22,639 nucleotides of DNA from a virus. Shown here in pieces: positions 1 through 6,501 of this stretch. Every line of letters begins with the position of its first letter. Positions within the stretch are counted from its first letter, which is position 1. The notes beneath the pieces are model-generated. The model was not told the DNA's origin and ran no database searches. It was given only the letters and a program-made list of their open reading frames with translations. The stretch is taken from the IMG/VR virus record IMGVR_UViG_3300037104_000412, positions 1 to 22,639 of that record. The stretch is one strand, 5' to 3'. Position numbers and translations under genes: made by a program.

Positions 1-138
1 CAACCTATTTGTGGGAGAAAATTCGATAATTATCGAATGTCAATCAACGTACCATTAGGTAATTCTTGTAAAAAATGTAATCAACGACTTAATAGTAAAA
101 ATTTCGATTCAAAAGAATTCATAAAACAAAGTTTATAA
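1..138 (+). CDS. C-terminal end of a Cys-containing protein (5' end outside window)
   Basis: An open frame runs from the first base to a TAA at 136-138, giving the last 45 residues of a gene that begins upstream. It contains a CG pair near residue 4 and a CKKC pair near residue 28, spaced like a small zinc ribbon or zinc finger. The following gene starts three bases after the stop, so it belongs to the same operon. I cannot name the protein; the metal-binding idea rests only on the cysteines. Confidence 0.6.
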   Translation, partial: QPICGRKFDNYRMSINVPLGNSCKKCNQRLNSKNFDSKEFIKQSL

Positions 139-140
139 TT

Positions 141-365
141 ATGAAACCATTGTTTGAAAAAATTGAAGTTAAAACGATTGATGATTTACCAAAAGAAGAT
201 ATGTTAATATATGGTAAATATAAAAGAAGTGTCACATTTGAAGCAATTGAATTTCAAAAAAATGATCTTCAATGGGGTATTGCTAATATTGATTGGTATT
301 TTAAACCCGTTACTGAAGAAGAAGTGCAAAATATATTATGTATATATCCAAAAATAAAATTATAA
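141..365 (+). CDS. Hypothetical protein, 74 aa
   Basis: Short, charged protein with no membrane segment and no motif I recognise. Its ATG lies in the AATTATG context seen before many genes here, two bases after the preceding stop, and its TAA is followed within a few bases by the start of the next small gene. This spacing suggests it is translated as part of the same polycistronic message. Function unknown. Confidence 0.6.
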   Translation: MKPLFEKIEVKTIDDLPKEDMLIYGKYKRSVTFEAIEFQKNDLQWGIANIDWYFKPVTEEEVQNILCIYPKIKL

Positions 366-368
366 TGT

Positions 369-500
369 ATGAATTTCTTAAAATTTTTAAATAGTTTATT
401 AACAGCACTTATTGTAACTGGCGCATGTGTTGCAATTGGTTTTATTATATTTTTAAGAAAACATGAAAGAGAAAATAAAAAAGAAACTAATATTAAATAA
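369..500 (+). CDS. Small single-pass membrane protein, 43 aa
   Basis: ATG at 369-371 and TAA at 498-500. The protein starts with a short amphipathic stretch, has one hydrophobic segment at about residues 10-32 (LLTALIVTGACVAIGFIIFL), and ends in a Lys/Glu-rich cytoplasmic-type tail. It fills exactly the space between the 74-aa gene and the ATG at 502, which argues that it is real. Phages often carry such tiny membrane proteins, but no function can be assigned. An out-of-frame ATG at 365 gives only nine codons and is not used here. Confidence 0.55.
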   Translation: MNFLKFLNSLLTALIVTGACVAIGFIIFLRKHERENKKETNIK

Positions 501-501
501 A

Positions 502-1068
502 ATGAAAGAAGAAATAATTTTAAGAAAAAAGGCATATTTTTTTGTACCTTACAATATAAGTGCTGCGCAAATCGGCATACAGGCAGGACATGCACTTGGA
601 CGTTATGCTTTAAAATATGGTAAAAATGACCTTAATCATGTTATCTGGGACTTTCTTGAAAATCATGAAACATGGATTGTTCTTGATGGTGGTACAACCA
701 ATGAAGACAGAGATTTTGAGGGTATTGCTGCAGGTACAATGAATCAAATTGGTGATCAGTTACTTGAAAATGATATTGAATTTTCATATTTTATCGAACC
801 TGATCTGAATCATGCACTTTCTGCACTTTGTTTTATTGCTGATGAAAGAGTGTTTGACAGAGAACTTTATCCAGATTTTATTAATTATTTTATTGATAAT
901 TATAGAACAAGTGCACCTGCACAAGAAATTGTTGCTATAAGAATGCTTTCATATGAGCAATTAAAAGAATATGCTCCTGAACGTTATAAAGAATGGGTAA
1001 GACTTATTGGTGGTGTTAAGAATGTATTTTTACGTGATTTAATTAAAGATAAACACTTAGCAAGATAA
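502..1068 (+). CDS. PTH2-like protein (peptidyl-tRNA hydrolase II fold), 188 aa
   Basis: The N-terminal half has a beta-strand (AYFFVP, residues 11-16) followed by AAQIGIQAGHALGRYALKYG at 21-40, which resembles the G-K-x-A-A-Q-x-x-H-A-A helix of PTH2 enzymes. Further on come ETWIVLDGG, a helix ending in a short acidic strand (EFSYFIEPDLNHALSAL), and a C-terminal extension of about 60 residues not typical of PTH2. PTH2 enzymes release peptides from peptidyl-tRNA stalled off the ribosome. The classical catalytic lysine is not clearly placed, so it may be a binding or regulatory relative. I chose the ATG at 502, one base after the upstream TAA, rather than 463, because the earlier start would overlap the membrane-protein gene by 38 bases. 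Confidence 0.45.
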   Translation: MKEEIILRKKAYFFVPYNISAAQIGIQAGHALGRYALKYGKNDLNHVIWDFLENHETWIVLDGGTTNEDRDFEGIAAGTMNQIGDQLLENDIEFSYFIEPDLNHALSALCFIADERVFDRELYPDFINYFIDNYRTSAPAQEIVAIRMLSYEQLKEYAPERYKEWVRLIGGVKNVFLRDLIKDKHLAR

Positions 1069-1070
1069 AA

Positions 1071-1142
1071 TTGAAAAAACTTAGCATAATATTGTTTTTA
1101 CTTATAGTTATTTACATATTAATACATATCTTTGTACTATGA
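1071..1142 (+). CDS. Possible 23-aa membrane peptide with TTG start
   Basis: A TTG at 1071 opens a frame of two lysines followed by an almost wholly hydrophobic segment (LSIILFLLIVIYILIHIFVL) and a TGA that overlaps the next ATG as ATGA. It fills the gap between two genes exactly. Against it, the start is a rare one, random A+T-rich DNA readily encodes hydrophobic residues, and the 3' end carries a promoter-like TATCTTTG. Treat as a candidate only. Confidence 0.22.
   Translation: MKKLSIILFLLIVIYILIHIFVL
1127..1134 (+). promoter_or_regulatory. Bacteroidota-type -7 element (TATCTTTG)
   Basis: TATCTTTG matches the TAnnTTTG -7 consensus of the Bacteroidota primary sigma factor. No good TTTG lies 19-21 bases upstream, so the match is half-complete. 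The ATG of the nuclease gene begins only four bases after the element, so transcription from here would give a leaderless or nearly leaderless mRNA. Confidence 0.45.
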
Positions 1143-1792
1143 CACATCGTGACTTATGTTTTTCTTTGGCTGAAGCAAAGGGTACTAATTTTATTGAAGT
1201 ACCTTTGGGGAGTGTCTGGCTGAGTAAAGATGGGTTGGGCGTGGCTGATGTAATATCGATTGATTATTCATATGTTAAATTCATTATGAATATTTTTGAA
1301 TGTAAAGTTACACGATCAGATTTTATACAAGATTTAAAGTCAAAAAAATATGAAAAATACTTACCATATTGTAATAGATTTTATTATGCTTGTTTAGCAG
1401 GTATTACAACTGCAGAAGAAATGCCACCAGATGTTGGGTTGATAGTGAAGGGTGAAAATGGGTGGAAAACAGTTAAAGCAGCGAAAAAAAGAGTTATTGA
1501 TATTCCACAGGAAGCACTATTATCAATGCTTTTTTTCAAAGGCAGAATTTACAATAGCAGAAGAATTGAATTATCAAATAATTATTATGGAGTACATGCA
1601 TTACAAAGAAGTCAATTAAAGGGATTTGGTAAAAAAATTCAGGACATGATATTAAATTATAATGATCTTGAACTTAGATTTAGTAATTTACTGTATGAAT
1701 ATACTGAATCATTGAACGTACCAGATGACGAAAGAAAAAGAATAAAAGATGAATGGAAAAATTTAACATATTTAAGTAAAAATAGAAGATAA
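1139..1792 (+). CDS. MmcB-like PD-(D/E)XK nuclease-family protein, 217 aa
   Basis: Residues 36-56 carry the restriction-nuclease core: ADVISID with Asp37, then a strand with FECK giving Glu54 and Lys56. KVTRSDFIQDLKSKKYEKYL, RFYYAC and MPPDVGLIV follow, in the order seen in MmcB-family proteins (a family linked to DNA repair in Caulobacter). The family core is about 150 residues; this protein adds a C-terminal helical tail of about 100. It stands just before a helicase gene, which fits a role in DNA repair or processing. A PD-(D/E)XK enzyme would cut DNA or RNA with divalent metal. The fold assignment is fairly secure from the motif order, the substrate is not. The last base of its TAA is the first base of the next ATG. 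Confidence 0.7.
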   Translation: MTHRDLCFSLAEAKGTNFIEVPLGSVWLSKDGLGVADVISIDYSYVKFIMNIFECKVTRSDFIQDLKSKKYEKYLPYCNRFYYACLAGITTAEEMPPDVGLIVKGENGWKTVKAAKKRVIDIPQEALLSMLFFKGRIYNSRRIELSNNYYGVHALQRSQLKGFGKKIQDMILNYNDLELRFSNLLYEYTESLNVPDDERKRIKDEWKNLTYLSKNRR

Positions 1793-2049
1793 TGGAAAAT
1801 ATTACAGAAAAAAATTTATTAAATCTTGGCTTTAAAAGACAAGATGTTAGCGAAGAAGAATCTGGTGATAAACCATATTATTACTTCACATATGAAATAG
1901 ATAAGTTATGTCTTATCAGTAATTCAAATGATGAATGTGTTGATGGCAAATACGATATTGAATTTTATGACTATGTTGATTCAGTATGTTTTACTGATAT
2001 TAAAATACTTACAAAACTTATTAAAATACTTAAGTCAAACAAAGTTTAA
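1792..2049 (+). CDS. Hypothetical protein, 85 aa
   Basis: The start overlaps the previous stop (TAATG), and its own stop overlaps the helicase start in the same way, so the three genes are likely translationally coupled. The protein begins ENITEKNLLNLGFKRQDV, a style of N-terminus common in small phage proteins, and has an acidic middle and a C-terminal Lys-rich helix. No catalytic motif is visible. Function unknown. Confidence 0.6.
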   Translation: MENITEKNLLNLGFKRQDVSEEESGDKPYYYFTYEIDKLCLISNSNDECVDGKYDIEFYDYVDSVCFTDIKILTKLIKILKSNKV

Positions 2050-3566
2050 TGAGCAAACGTAGAACGCCATATAAAGGTATTTCAAAGAATTATGACTTCA
2101 ATAAGTTGAATACATCACTTGGTGATAAAACTATTATTGCTAATAATAAACTTGCAGATAATCAATTACTTACCCCGTCTGGCAAAATTATAACGTTTAA
2201 TGACCAACAATATGAAGGTATTAATAAAATTCGTGCTTGGCTAAAAAGTGATAAGACATTCTTTTGTTTAGCTGGACATGCGGGTACGGGAAAAAGTAGT
2301 ATTGTAAAGAAAATGATTGATGAATACCGTTATGGTGTTGTTGTGTCAGCACCTACTCATAAAGCACTTGGAGTCATTGAGAATTTAACTGGATGTAAAG
2401 GGGTCACCACTCATTCTTTACTTGGATTAAGACCTGACGTATCCATCGATTCGTTTGACCCCAATAACCCAATTTTTAATCCAATAGTACCGCCAAAAAT
2501 AAATGATCATAATTGGATTGTTTCAGACGAATCATCGATGGTGAATAAGCCATTATTTGAAATGATTAAAGAAAAAACAATGGGACATAGAACAAAAATA
2601 TTGTTTATTGGGGACCCATGTCAAATTCCGCCTGTTGGAGAAAAGATGAGTGTAGTATTTTTTCAAGACGATATTGAAATACACACACTTACCAAAGTTG
2701 AAAGGCAAACTGATGATAATCCATTATTATTTTTATATAATGATTTAAGAAACAATTTAGATTCATTAGATGGTGGATTTTTAAGAAAATCTAATGTAAA
2801 TAGTAAAGGAGAGGGAATAATATTCACCACAAATAAACAAGAATTTAGAGAATCAATATTCAAAGAATATAAGACTGAAGAATTTCAAAAAAATAGTGAT
2901 TATGTAAAAACAATTGCATGGCGAAATATTACTGTTATGCAATCAAATAAAATAATAAGAGATGAATTAATTGGAAAAAATAAAGATGTCATTGAGATCG
3001 GTGATTTAATCAGTGGCTATCGATCAATACTAAATGAAAAACAAAACTATATTATAATTGAAAACTCCACAGACTACCACGTTGTAGAAAAGTCAAGTCT
3101 CGAAGAAAATAAATATGATATAAAGGGATTTCAAGTGAAACTTCGTGAAGATTTACCAAAAGGTAAATTTAAATATGATGATGTTTTTATTGTAAATAGT
3201 AACGACCACAATAATTTACATCATTATGCCGAAATGCATGATTTTTTTAAAGATATGGCAAAGGATAATAAAAAACTTTGGAAAAAATATTACGAGTTTA
3301 GACGTAATAATTTAATTATGGTCAATATTGATAAATTTCGCAACGAAATGTTTCGCAATACAGGAGAGGTTATTTCCAAAGACCTTGATTTCGGCTATTG
3401 TATAACTGGACATCGAAGCCAAGGTTCAACGTACAATAAGGTTTTTGTTATTGAAAACGATATTCGAAAAAATTGGGTTATTAAAGAACGAAATCAAATT
3501 TTTTATGTAGCGGTTTCAAGACCAACCACATTAGCTACAGTACTTTCTAATAGAATTGATTTATAA
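2049..3566 (+). CDS. Dda/RecD-like superfamily 1 DNA helicase, 505 aa
   Basis: All main SF1 helicase motifs are present: Walker A GHAGTGKSS at residues 76-84, APTHKAL (motif Ia) at 101-107, TTHSLLGL at 120-127, Walker B SDESSMVN (motif II) at 159-166, FIGDPCQIPPVG (motif III) at 187-197, and near the C-terminus GHRSQGSTYNKVFVIE (motif V) and FYVAVSRPT (motif VI). The order and length fit T4 Dda and other SF1B 5'-3' helicases, which use ATP to unwind DNA at replication origins and forks. The N-terminal 50 residues are family-variable. A nuclease gene lies two genes upstream. The stop codon at 3564-3566 directly touches the stop of the convergent endonuclease gene. The motif set makes the call firm; equivalence to Dda itself is inferred. 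Confidence 0.9.
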   Translation: MSKRRTPYKGISKNYDFNKLNTSLGDKTIIANNKLADNQLLTPSGKIITFNDQQYEGINKIRAWLKSDKTFFCLAGHAGTGKSSIVKKMIDEYRYGVVVSAPTHKALGVIENLTGCKGVTTHSLLGLRPDVSIDSFDPNNPIFNPIVPPKINDHNWIVSDESSMVNKPLFEMIKEKTMGHRTKILFIGDPCQIPPVGEKMSVVFFQDDIEIHTLTKVERQTDDNPLLFLYNDLRNNLDSLDGGFLRKSNVNSKGEGIIFTTNKQEFRESIFKEYKTEEFQKNSDYVKTIAWRNITVMQSNKIIRDELIGKNKDVIEIGDLISGYRSILNEKQNYIIIENSTDYHVVEKSSLEENKYDIKGFQVKLREDLPKGKFKYDDVFIVNSNDHNNLHHYAEMHDFFKDMAKDNKKLWKKYYEFRRNNLIMVNIDKFRNEMFRNTGEVISKDLDFGYCITGHRSQGSTYNKVFVIENDIRKNWVIKERNQIFYVAVSRPTTLATVLSNRIDL

Positions 3567-4421
3567 TTAAATTATGTACCAACCTTTAAATGCTCCACTT
3601 TTTATTTTTCTCTTATTAGTATATGATTTTTGAAATATTGAAGATAAATTCATTTTTTTTAATTCGGCTTGAAGATTAATGCATTCAAATTTATATTTTA
3701 AATTATTATTTTCATCATATATTTCATAACATTTAATATTAAAACGATATTTATTTGATTCAATAATTTTATTAATAGTTTCTTCAGAATGTTTATACCA
3801 TTTACGACTTTCTATCATTTTTTCAATATGTTCCTTGGTTAATTTCCGTCCTAAACAATTTTTATTTCCTAAATGTGCTTCGCCTATTTTTCGTTTTTGC
3901 TCTTCAGTTGCTTTATATCCTTTATGAGAATCACTTAATTTTTGTCTATGTTCTTTCGTAAGTTTTTTACCAATATGTGTTATTCTTAACTTTTCTTTAG
4001 ATTCTTCAGAATGATGTTTGCCTAAAAACGACCTACTAGAATTTTCACTTAATTTTTTTCTTGTTTCTTCGGAACATACTCTAAGTTTACTTGCTGCTCC
4101 GATTTTTAATTTTGTTTCGTCAGACATTTTATAATGATCACCACCAGTTGTTAAATTTAATCCATGTTCGGTATTAAATGTATCATAAAGTTTAATATAA
4201 TATGCTTCTAAATCATTAAGTTCGGATTCTTGACATTCATGAATTAATTCAAATATATGTATATCCCAACCATATTTAATAATAGAATGGTATAATTTTT
4301 GTTGACATTTACATCTAGCGTTTTTATAATTAGTAATTCTTGATTTTATATTTGCCGATTGACCAATATAAATCTTGCCTGTTGGTGACGTTATTTTATA
4401 TATACCACAAATTTTATTCAT
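3567..4421 (-). CDS. GIY-YIG homing endonuclease with NUMOD3 repeats, 284 aa (copy 1)
   Basis: The N-terminal GIY-YIG nuclease domain (about residues 1-95) has GIY at 6-8, YIG at 18-20, the expected catalytic Arg28 and Glu72 (LNDLEAYYIKLYD), and the family motif GLNLTTGG. About six NUMOD3-like DNA-binding repeats follow, of the form S-E-E-T-x-x-K-I-x-x-x (residues 100-225). The C-terminal segment (KCYEIYDENNNLKYKFEC to AFKGWYII) looks like a NUMOD1/helix-turn-helix unit. Such enzymes cut a specific site in genomes lacking the element and spread by repair. It is free-standing, on the strand opposite its neighbours, and its ATG overlaps the 3' end of the 51-aa RHH gene by eight bases. Its stop abuts the helicase stop without a gap. 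Confidence 0.9.
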   Translation of the reverse strand: MNKICGIYKITSPTGKIYIGQSANIKSRITNYKNARCKCQQKLYHSIIKYGWDIHIFELIHECQESELNDLEAYYIKLYDTFNTEHGLNLTTGGDHYKMSDETKLKIGAASKLRVCSEETRKKLSENSSRSFLGKHHSEESKEKLRITHIGKKLTKEHRQKLSDSHKGYKATEEQKRKIGEAHLGNKNCLGRKLTKEHIEKMIESRKWYKHSEETINKIIESNKYRFNIKCYEIYDENNNLKYKFECINLQAELKKMNLSSIFQKSYTNKRKIKSGAFKGWYII

Positions 4422-4425
4422 AATT
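4363..4425. repeat. Duplicated 63-bp segment covering the start of endonuclease copy 1
   Basis: This stretch matches 6178-6240 at about 59 of 63 positions by eye. It covers the first 20 or so codons of the GIY-YIG gene and the overlap with the RHH gene. The near-identity at DNA level, while later parts of the two endonucleases have diverged, points to duplication followed by drift, or to recombination between the copies. Confidence 0.8.
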
Positions 4426-4569
4426 ATTTTTTTTCATATCCCTGTTTATTAAGTCTGTAAAATACTGCGTCACCGTAGTAAAATTCTTCTCAGCAGTCTT
4501 ACGCAGATACTCCAATTGTTTTGGATGTATTCTAATCGTATACAATTTTTTAATTTCTTTATTTTTCAT
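4414..4569 (-). CDS. Small ribbon-helix-helix (CopG/Arc-like) protein, 51 aa (copy 1)
   Basis: The reading frame runs from ATG (4569-4567) to TAA (4416-4414). The protein has the ribbon-helix-helix layout: a beta-strand (KKLYTIRI, residues 7-14), a first helix (KQLEYLRKTAEKN, 17-29) and a second helix starting at the TTVTQYFTDL box (31-40). RHH proteins of this size bind operator DNA as dimers. Its 3' end overlaps the homing endonuclease start, so the two are probably co-translated. A close paralogue at 6233-6388 stands in the same position before the second endonuclease. A role as repressor of its own cassette or as specificity partner is inference. Confidence 0.75.
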   Translation of the reverse strand: MKNKEIKKLYTIRIHPKQLEYLRKTAEKNFTTVTQYFTDLINRDMKKNNYE

Positions 4570-4614
4570 AGTAACAACGTATTTACTATAAATACTAAAT
4601 ATTTTTTAAAAAAG

Positions 4615-4672
4615 CAAGTTATTTTAAATAAATTCATTATATTTGTAACTTATTTTAAAAATATCCGTATAA
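4615..4672. repeat. Duplicated intergenic segment beside RHH copy 1
   Basis: CAAGTTATTTTAAATAAAT and, after a short variable part, ATTATATTTGTAACTTATTT recur at 6436-6494 with the same spacing. The segment lies between the minus-strand cassette and the next plus-strand gene and contains the phage-type promoter. Its duplication means the cassettes share their flank as well as their genes. Confidence 0.75.
4643..4672 (+). promoter_or_regulatory. Phage-type promoter, TTGTAAC-N16-CGTATAA (copy 1)
   Basis: TTGTAAC at 4643-4649 and CGTATAA at 4666-4672, spaced 16 bases, 28 bases before the ATG at 4701. It is one of eight copies with near-constant spacing. The upstream half is embedded in TATATTTG, which by chance or design also matches the host -7 consensus. 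Confidence 0.75.
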
Positions 4673-4700
4673 GTACTATTAATAACTAAAATCAACTATT

Positions 4701-4994
4701 ATGAAAACAGAATTTAATGGGAATTTAGGTTTATTTGAAGTAGATAAAATTATACATAAAAATAATTTTTATGAAATTAAATTTCAAAACACAAATAAAA
4801 GATTTGCGGGAACATATCTACATTCATTCATGACTGAAGAAAATATTGCCAAGTCATTAGTTGATTTAAAACGTGGGGATAGGATATGGATTGATATTTC
4901 TGCATATACTGCCGATAAATCATTGTTTATACATAATCCATTTGGAACAATTGGCACATATAGCAGAGCAAGAAAATTTAATACGAACAACTAA
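4701..4994 (+). CDS. Hypothetical protein, 97 aa
   Basis: First gene after phage-type promoter copy 1; its ATG follows an A+T-rich leader. The protein looks like a compact beta-rich domain (NGNLGLFEVDKIIHKNNFY, then alternating strands and a GDRIWIDISAY stretch), perhaps an OB- or SH3-like barrel, but no family is recognised. It precedes the NADAR gene by 26 bases, so the two probably share a transcript. Confidence 0.6.
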   Translation: MKTEFNGNLGLFEVDKIIHKNNFYEIKFQNTNKRFAGTYLHSFMTEENIAKSLVDLKRGDRIWIDISAYTADKSLFIHNPFGTIGTYSRARKFNTNN

Positions 4995-5020
4995 AATAAA
5001 TTATTAAATAGTTAATAATC

Positions 5021-5506
5021 ATGGAACGCATAACCGATAAATATGTCTTTTTTTGGGGGTCAGAATTCTCTAACTGGTTTGAGTGTAAATTTACATATAA
5101 AAATTTAACATTTTTTAACTCTGAACAGGCATTCATGTGGGAGAAAGCGATTTATTTTGGAGATACAGAAACTGCTGCATTAATTTTAAAAACACCTTCA
5201 CCTAACCAAAACAAAAAATTAGGTCGTAAAATTAAAAATTTTAAAACAGATGTATGGTTAAAAGAAGGTTATGCAATTATGATTGCTATTAATACGGCTA
5301 AGTTCAGTCAGAATTCAAAATTAAAGACAATTTTACTTTCTACTGAAAACAAGATTCTTGTTGAAGCCAGTCCTCATGATACAATCTGGGGTATTGGCTT
5401 ATATCATGAGGATGACAAGGTTCTGGACGAAAAAAATTGGAAAGGACAGAACCTTTTAGGCAAAGCATTAATGTGTGTGAGAGATGAGATTCGAAAAAAT
5501 CAATAA
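5021..5506 (+). CDS. NADAR-family protein (YbiA-like, DUF1768), 161 aa
   Basis: The length and motif order match the NADAR family: FWGSEFSNWFECKF at residues 11-24, FFNSEQAFMWEKA at 31-43, the A-x-x-I-L-x-T-x-x-P region, KKLGRKI at 66-71, VEASPHDTIWGIGL at 114-127 and NWKGQNLLGKALMCVR at 139-154. These include the conserved Ser-Glu-Gln-Ala and Glu-Ala-x-x-x-Asp elements. Family members hydrolyse N-glycosidic bonds: YbiA-type proteins act on riboflavin-pathway intermediates, and others remove ADP-ribose from guanine in DNA. In a phage the latter role would reverse DarT-type DNA ADP-ribosylation by the host; that is inference. The gene ends two bases before the convergent end of the second endonuclease. 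Confidence 0.85.
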   Translation: MERITDKYVFFWGSEFSNWFECKFTYKNLTFFNSEQAFMWEKAIYFGDTETAALILKTPSPNQNKKLGRKIKNFKTDVWLKEGYAIMIAINTAKFSQNSKLKTILLSTENKILVEASPHDTIWGIGLYHEDDKVLDEKNWKGQNLLGKALMCVRDEIRKNQ

Positions 5507-5507
5507 A

Positions 5508-6236
5508 TTATTTTTTTATTAAACGACTCTTTTTTTGTGCAATAGACATATTATTTTTTTGCTCTTCAGTGCATTTTCTACCCATGTTGCTTAAACTTAT
5601 TTTTTGTTTAGCTTCTTCACTACATTTTCTGCCTTTCATGCTATTAATAAATTTTGCTATTTGTTTTTCAGTATGTTTTTTACCAGTATTTATAATTCTT
5701 AATTTTTCTTTACATTCTTTTGAACAAGGAATACCTTTTCTATTTAATCTCATTTTTATTTTACTTTCTTCAGTGTGTTTTTTACCAGTATTTGCAATTC
5801 TTATTTTTTCTTTATGTTCATCGGTAAGTTTTTTTCCTAAATTTCTTCCCTTACTGGCTTTACTCATTTTTATTTTAGATTCATCAGATGCTCTTCTTCC
5901 AATAATTGCATTACCAATTTTTCTTTTTGTTTCTTCAGAAAGAATAGGGTTATTGCCACCGCTTGTTAAATTTAAACCATGTACACTATTAAATGTATTA
6001 TATAATTTAATATAATATTTTTCCAAATCATTTAGTTCAGACTTATCACATTTATGAATTATTTCAAAAATATGTTTATTCCAACCATATTTTTTAATTG
6101 AACGACATAATTTTATTTGATGTTTAGAACAAGATTTTTTATATGACGAATATCTACGCTTAATATCAACACTTTGCCCAATATAAATTTTACCTGTTGG
6201 TGATGTTATTTTATATATACCACAAATTTTATTCAC
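5508..6236 (-). CDS. GIY-YIG homing endonuclease with NUMOD3 repeats, 242 aa (copy 2)
   Basis: Paralogue of the copy at 3567-4421, with the same GIY (6-8), YIG (18-20), Arg28, Glu72 and GLNLTSGG. The NUMOD3-like repeats follow (S-E-E-T-K-R-K-I-G, T-D-E-H-K-E-K-I, T-E-E-S-K-I-K-M and more). It lacks the C-terminal NUMOD1-like unit of copy 1 and ends in a Lys-rich tail, so its DNA specificity should differ. The start codon is GTG, overlapping the RHH stop as GTGA, whereas copy 1 uses ATG at the same place. All catalytic residues expected for the family are present. Confidence 0.9.
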   Translation of the reverse strand: MNKICGIYKITSPTGKIYIGQSVDIKRRYSSYKKSCSKHQIKLCRSIKKYGWNKHIFEIIHKCDKSELNDLEKYYIKLYNTFNSVHGLNLTSGGNNPILSEETKRKIGNAIIGRRASDESKIKMSKASKGRNLGKKLTDEHKEKIRIANTGKKHTEESKIKMRLNRKGIPCSKECKEKLRIINTGKKHTEKQIAKFINSMKGRKCSEEAKQKISLSNMGRKCTEEQKNNMSIAQKKSRLIKK

Positions 6237-6240
6237 AATT
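6178..6240. repeat. Duplicated 63-bp segment covering the start of endonuclease copy 2
   Basis: Partner of 4363-4425, differing at about four positions. One difference turns the ATG of copy 1 into the GTG start of copy 2. Confidence 0.8.
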
Positions 6241-6388
6241 TTATTGAATTATTTTTCATGTCATTATATATTAAATCCAAAACATATTGTGTTACGGTCG
6301 TAAAGTTTTTATCTGCCATAAGTCGTAAATAATTTAACTGATCGGGATATATTCTAATAGAATATAATTTTTTCTTTTCTTTTTTCAT
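6233..6388 (-). CDS. Small ribbon-helix-helix (CopG/Arc-like) protein, 51 aa (copy 2)
   Basis: Same length and layout as the RHH protein at 4414-4569: a strand (KKKLYSIRI), a helix (PDQLNYLRLMADKN) and the shared NFTTVTQY box opening the second helix. I chose the ATG at 6388. An upstream in-frame ATG at 6418 would add ten residues with no counterpart in copy 1. The TGA overlaps the GTG of the endonuclease. As with copy 1, self-regulation of the cassette is likely but not shown. Confidence 0.75.
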   Translation of the reverse strand: MKKEKKKLYSIRIYPDQLNYLRLMADKNFTTVTQYVLDLIYNDMKNNSIKL

Positions 6389-6435
6389 TGTATTAACATT
6401 ATATGTACATAAATACAAATAATTTTTTGAAAAAA

Positions 6436-6494
6436 CAAGTTATTTTAAATAAATATTATTATATTTGTAACTTATTTAAATATTATACGTATAA
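6436..6494. repeat. Duplicated intergenic segment beside RHH copy 2
   Basis: Partner of 4615-4672. It keeps the same order: CAAGTTATTTTAAATAAAT, ATTATATTTGTAACTTATTT, then CGTATAA. Confidence 0.75.
6465..6494 (+). promoter_or_regulatory. Phage-type promoter, TTGTAAC-N16-CGTATAA (copy 2)
   Basis: TTGTAAC at 6465-6471 and CGTATAA at 6488-6494. Only seven bases separate the downstream element from the ATG at 6502, so if CGTATAA acts as a -10 element the message starts at or very near the start codon. Confidence 0.75.
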
Positions 6495-6501
6495 TTATAT
6501 T

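Noticed and set aside
463-501. Upstream ATG at 463 as start of the PTH2-like gene
   Set aside because: It would overlap the 43-aa membrane-protein gene by 38 bases and adds 13 Lys-rich residues with no domain content; the ATG at 502 sits one base after the preceding stop.
3840-4130. Periodic motif in endonuclease copy 1 as a possible CRISPR or DNA repeat array
   Set aside because: The periodicity comes from NUMOD3 protein repeats (S-E-E-x-x-x-K); there are no identical DNA repeats or regular spacers.
5569-6015. 148-codon hydrophobic frame opposite endonuclease copy 2
   Set aside because: It is the complement of Lys/Glu-rich NUMOD3 repeats, giving a false Leu/Phe-rich product.
6403-6501. Longer version of the 34-aa membrane protein starting at 6403
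   Set aside because: It reads through the phage-type promoter and the duplicated intergenic segment; only the part from 6502 looks like a protein.
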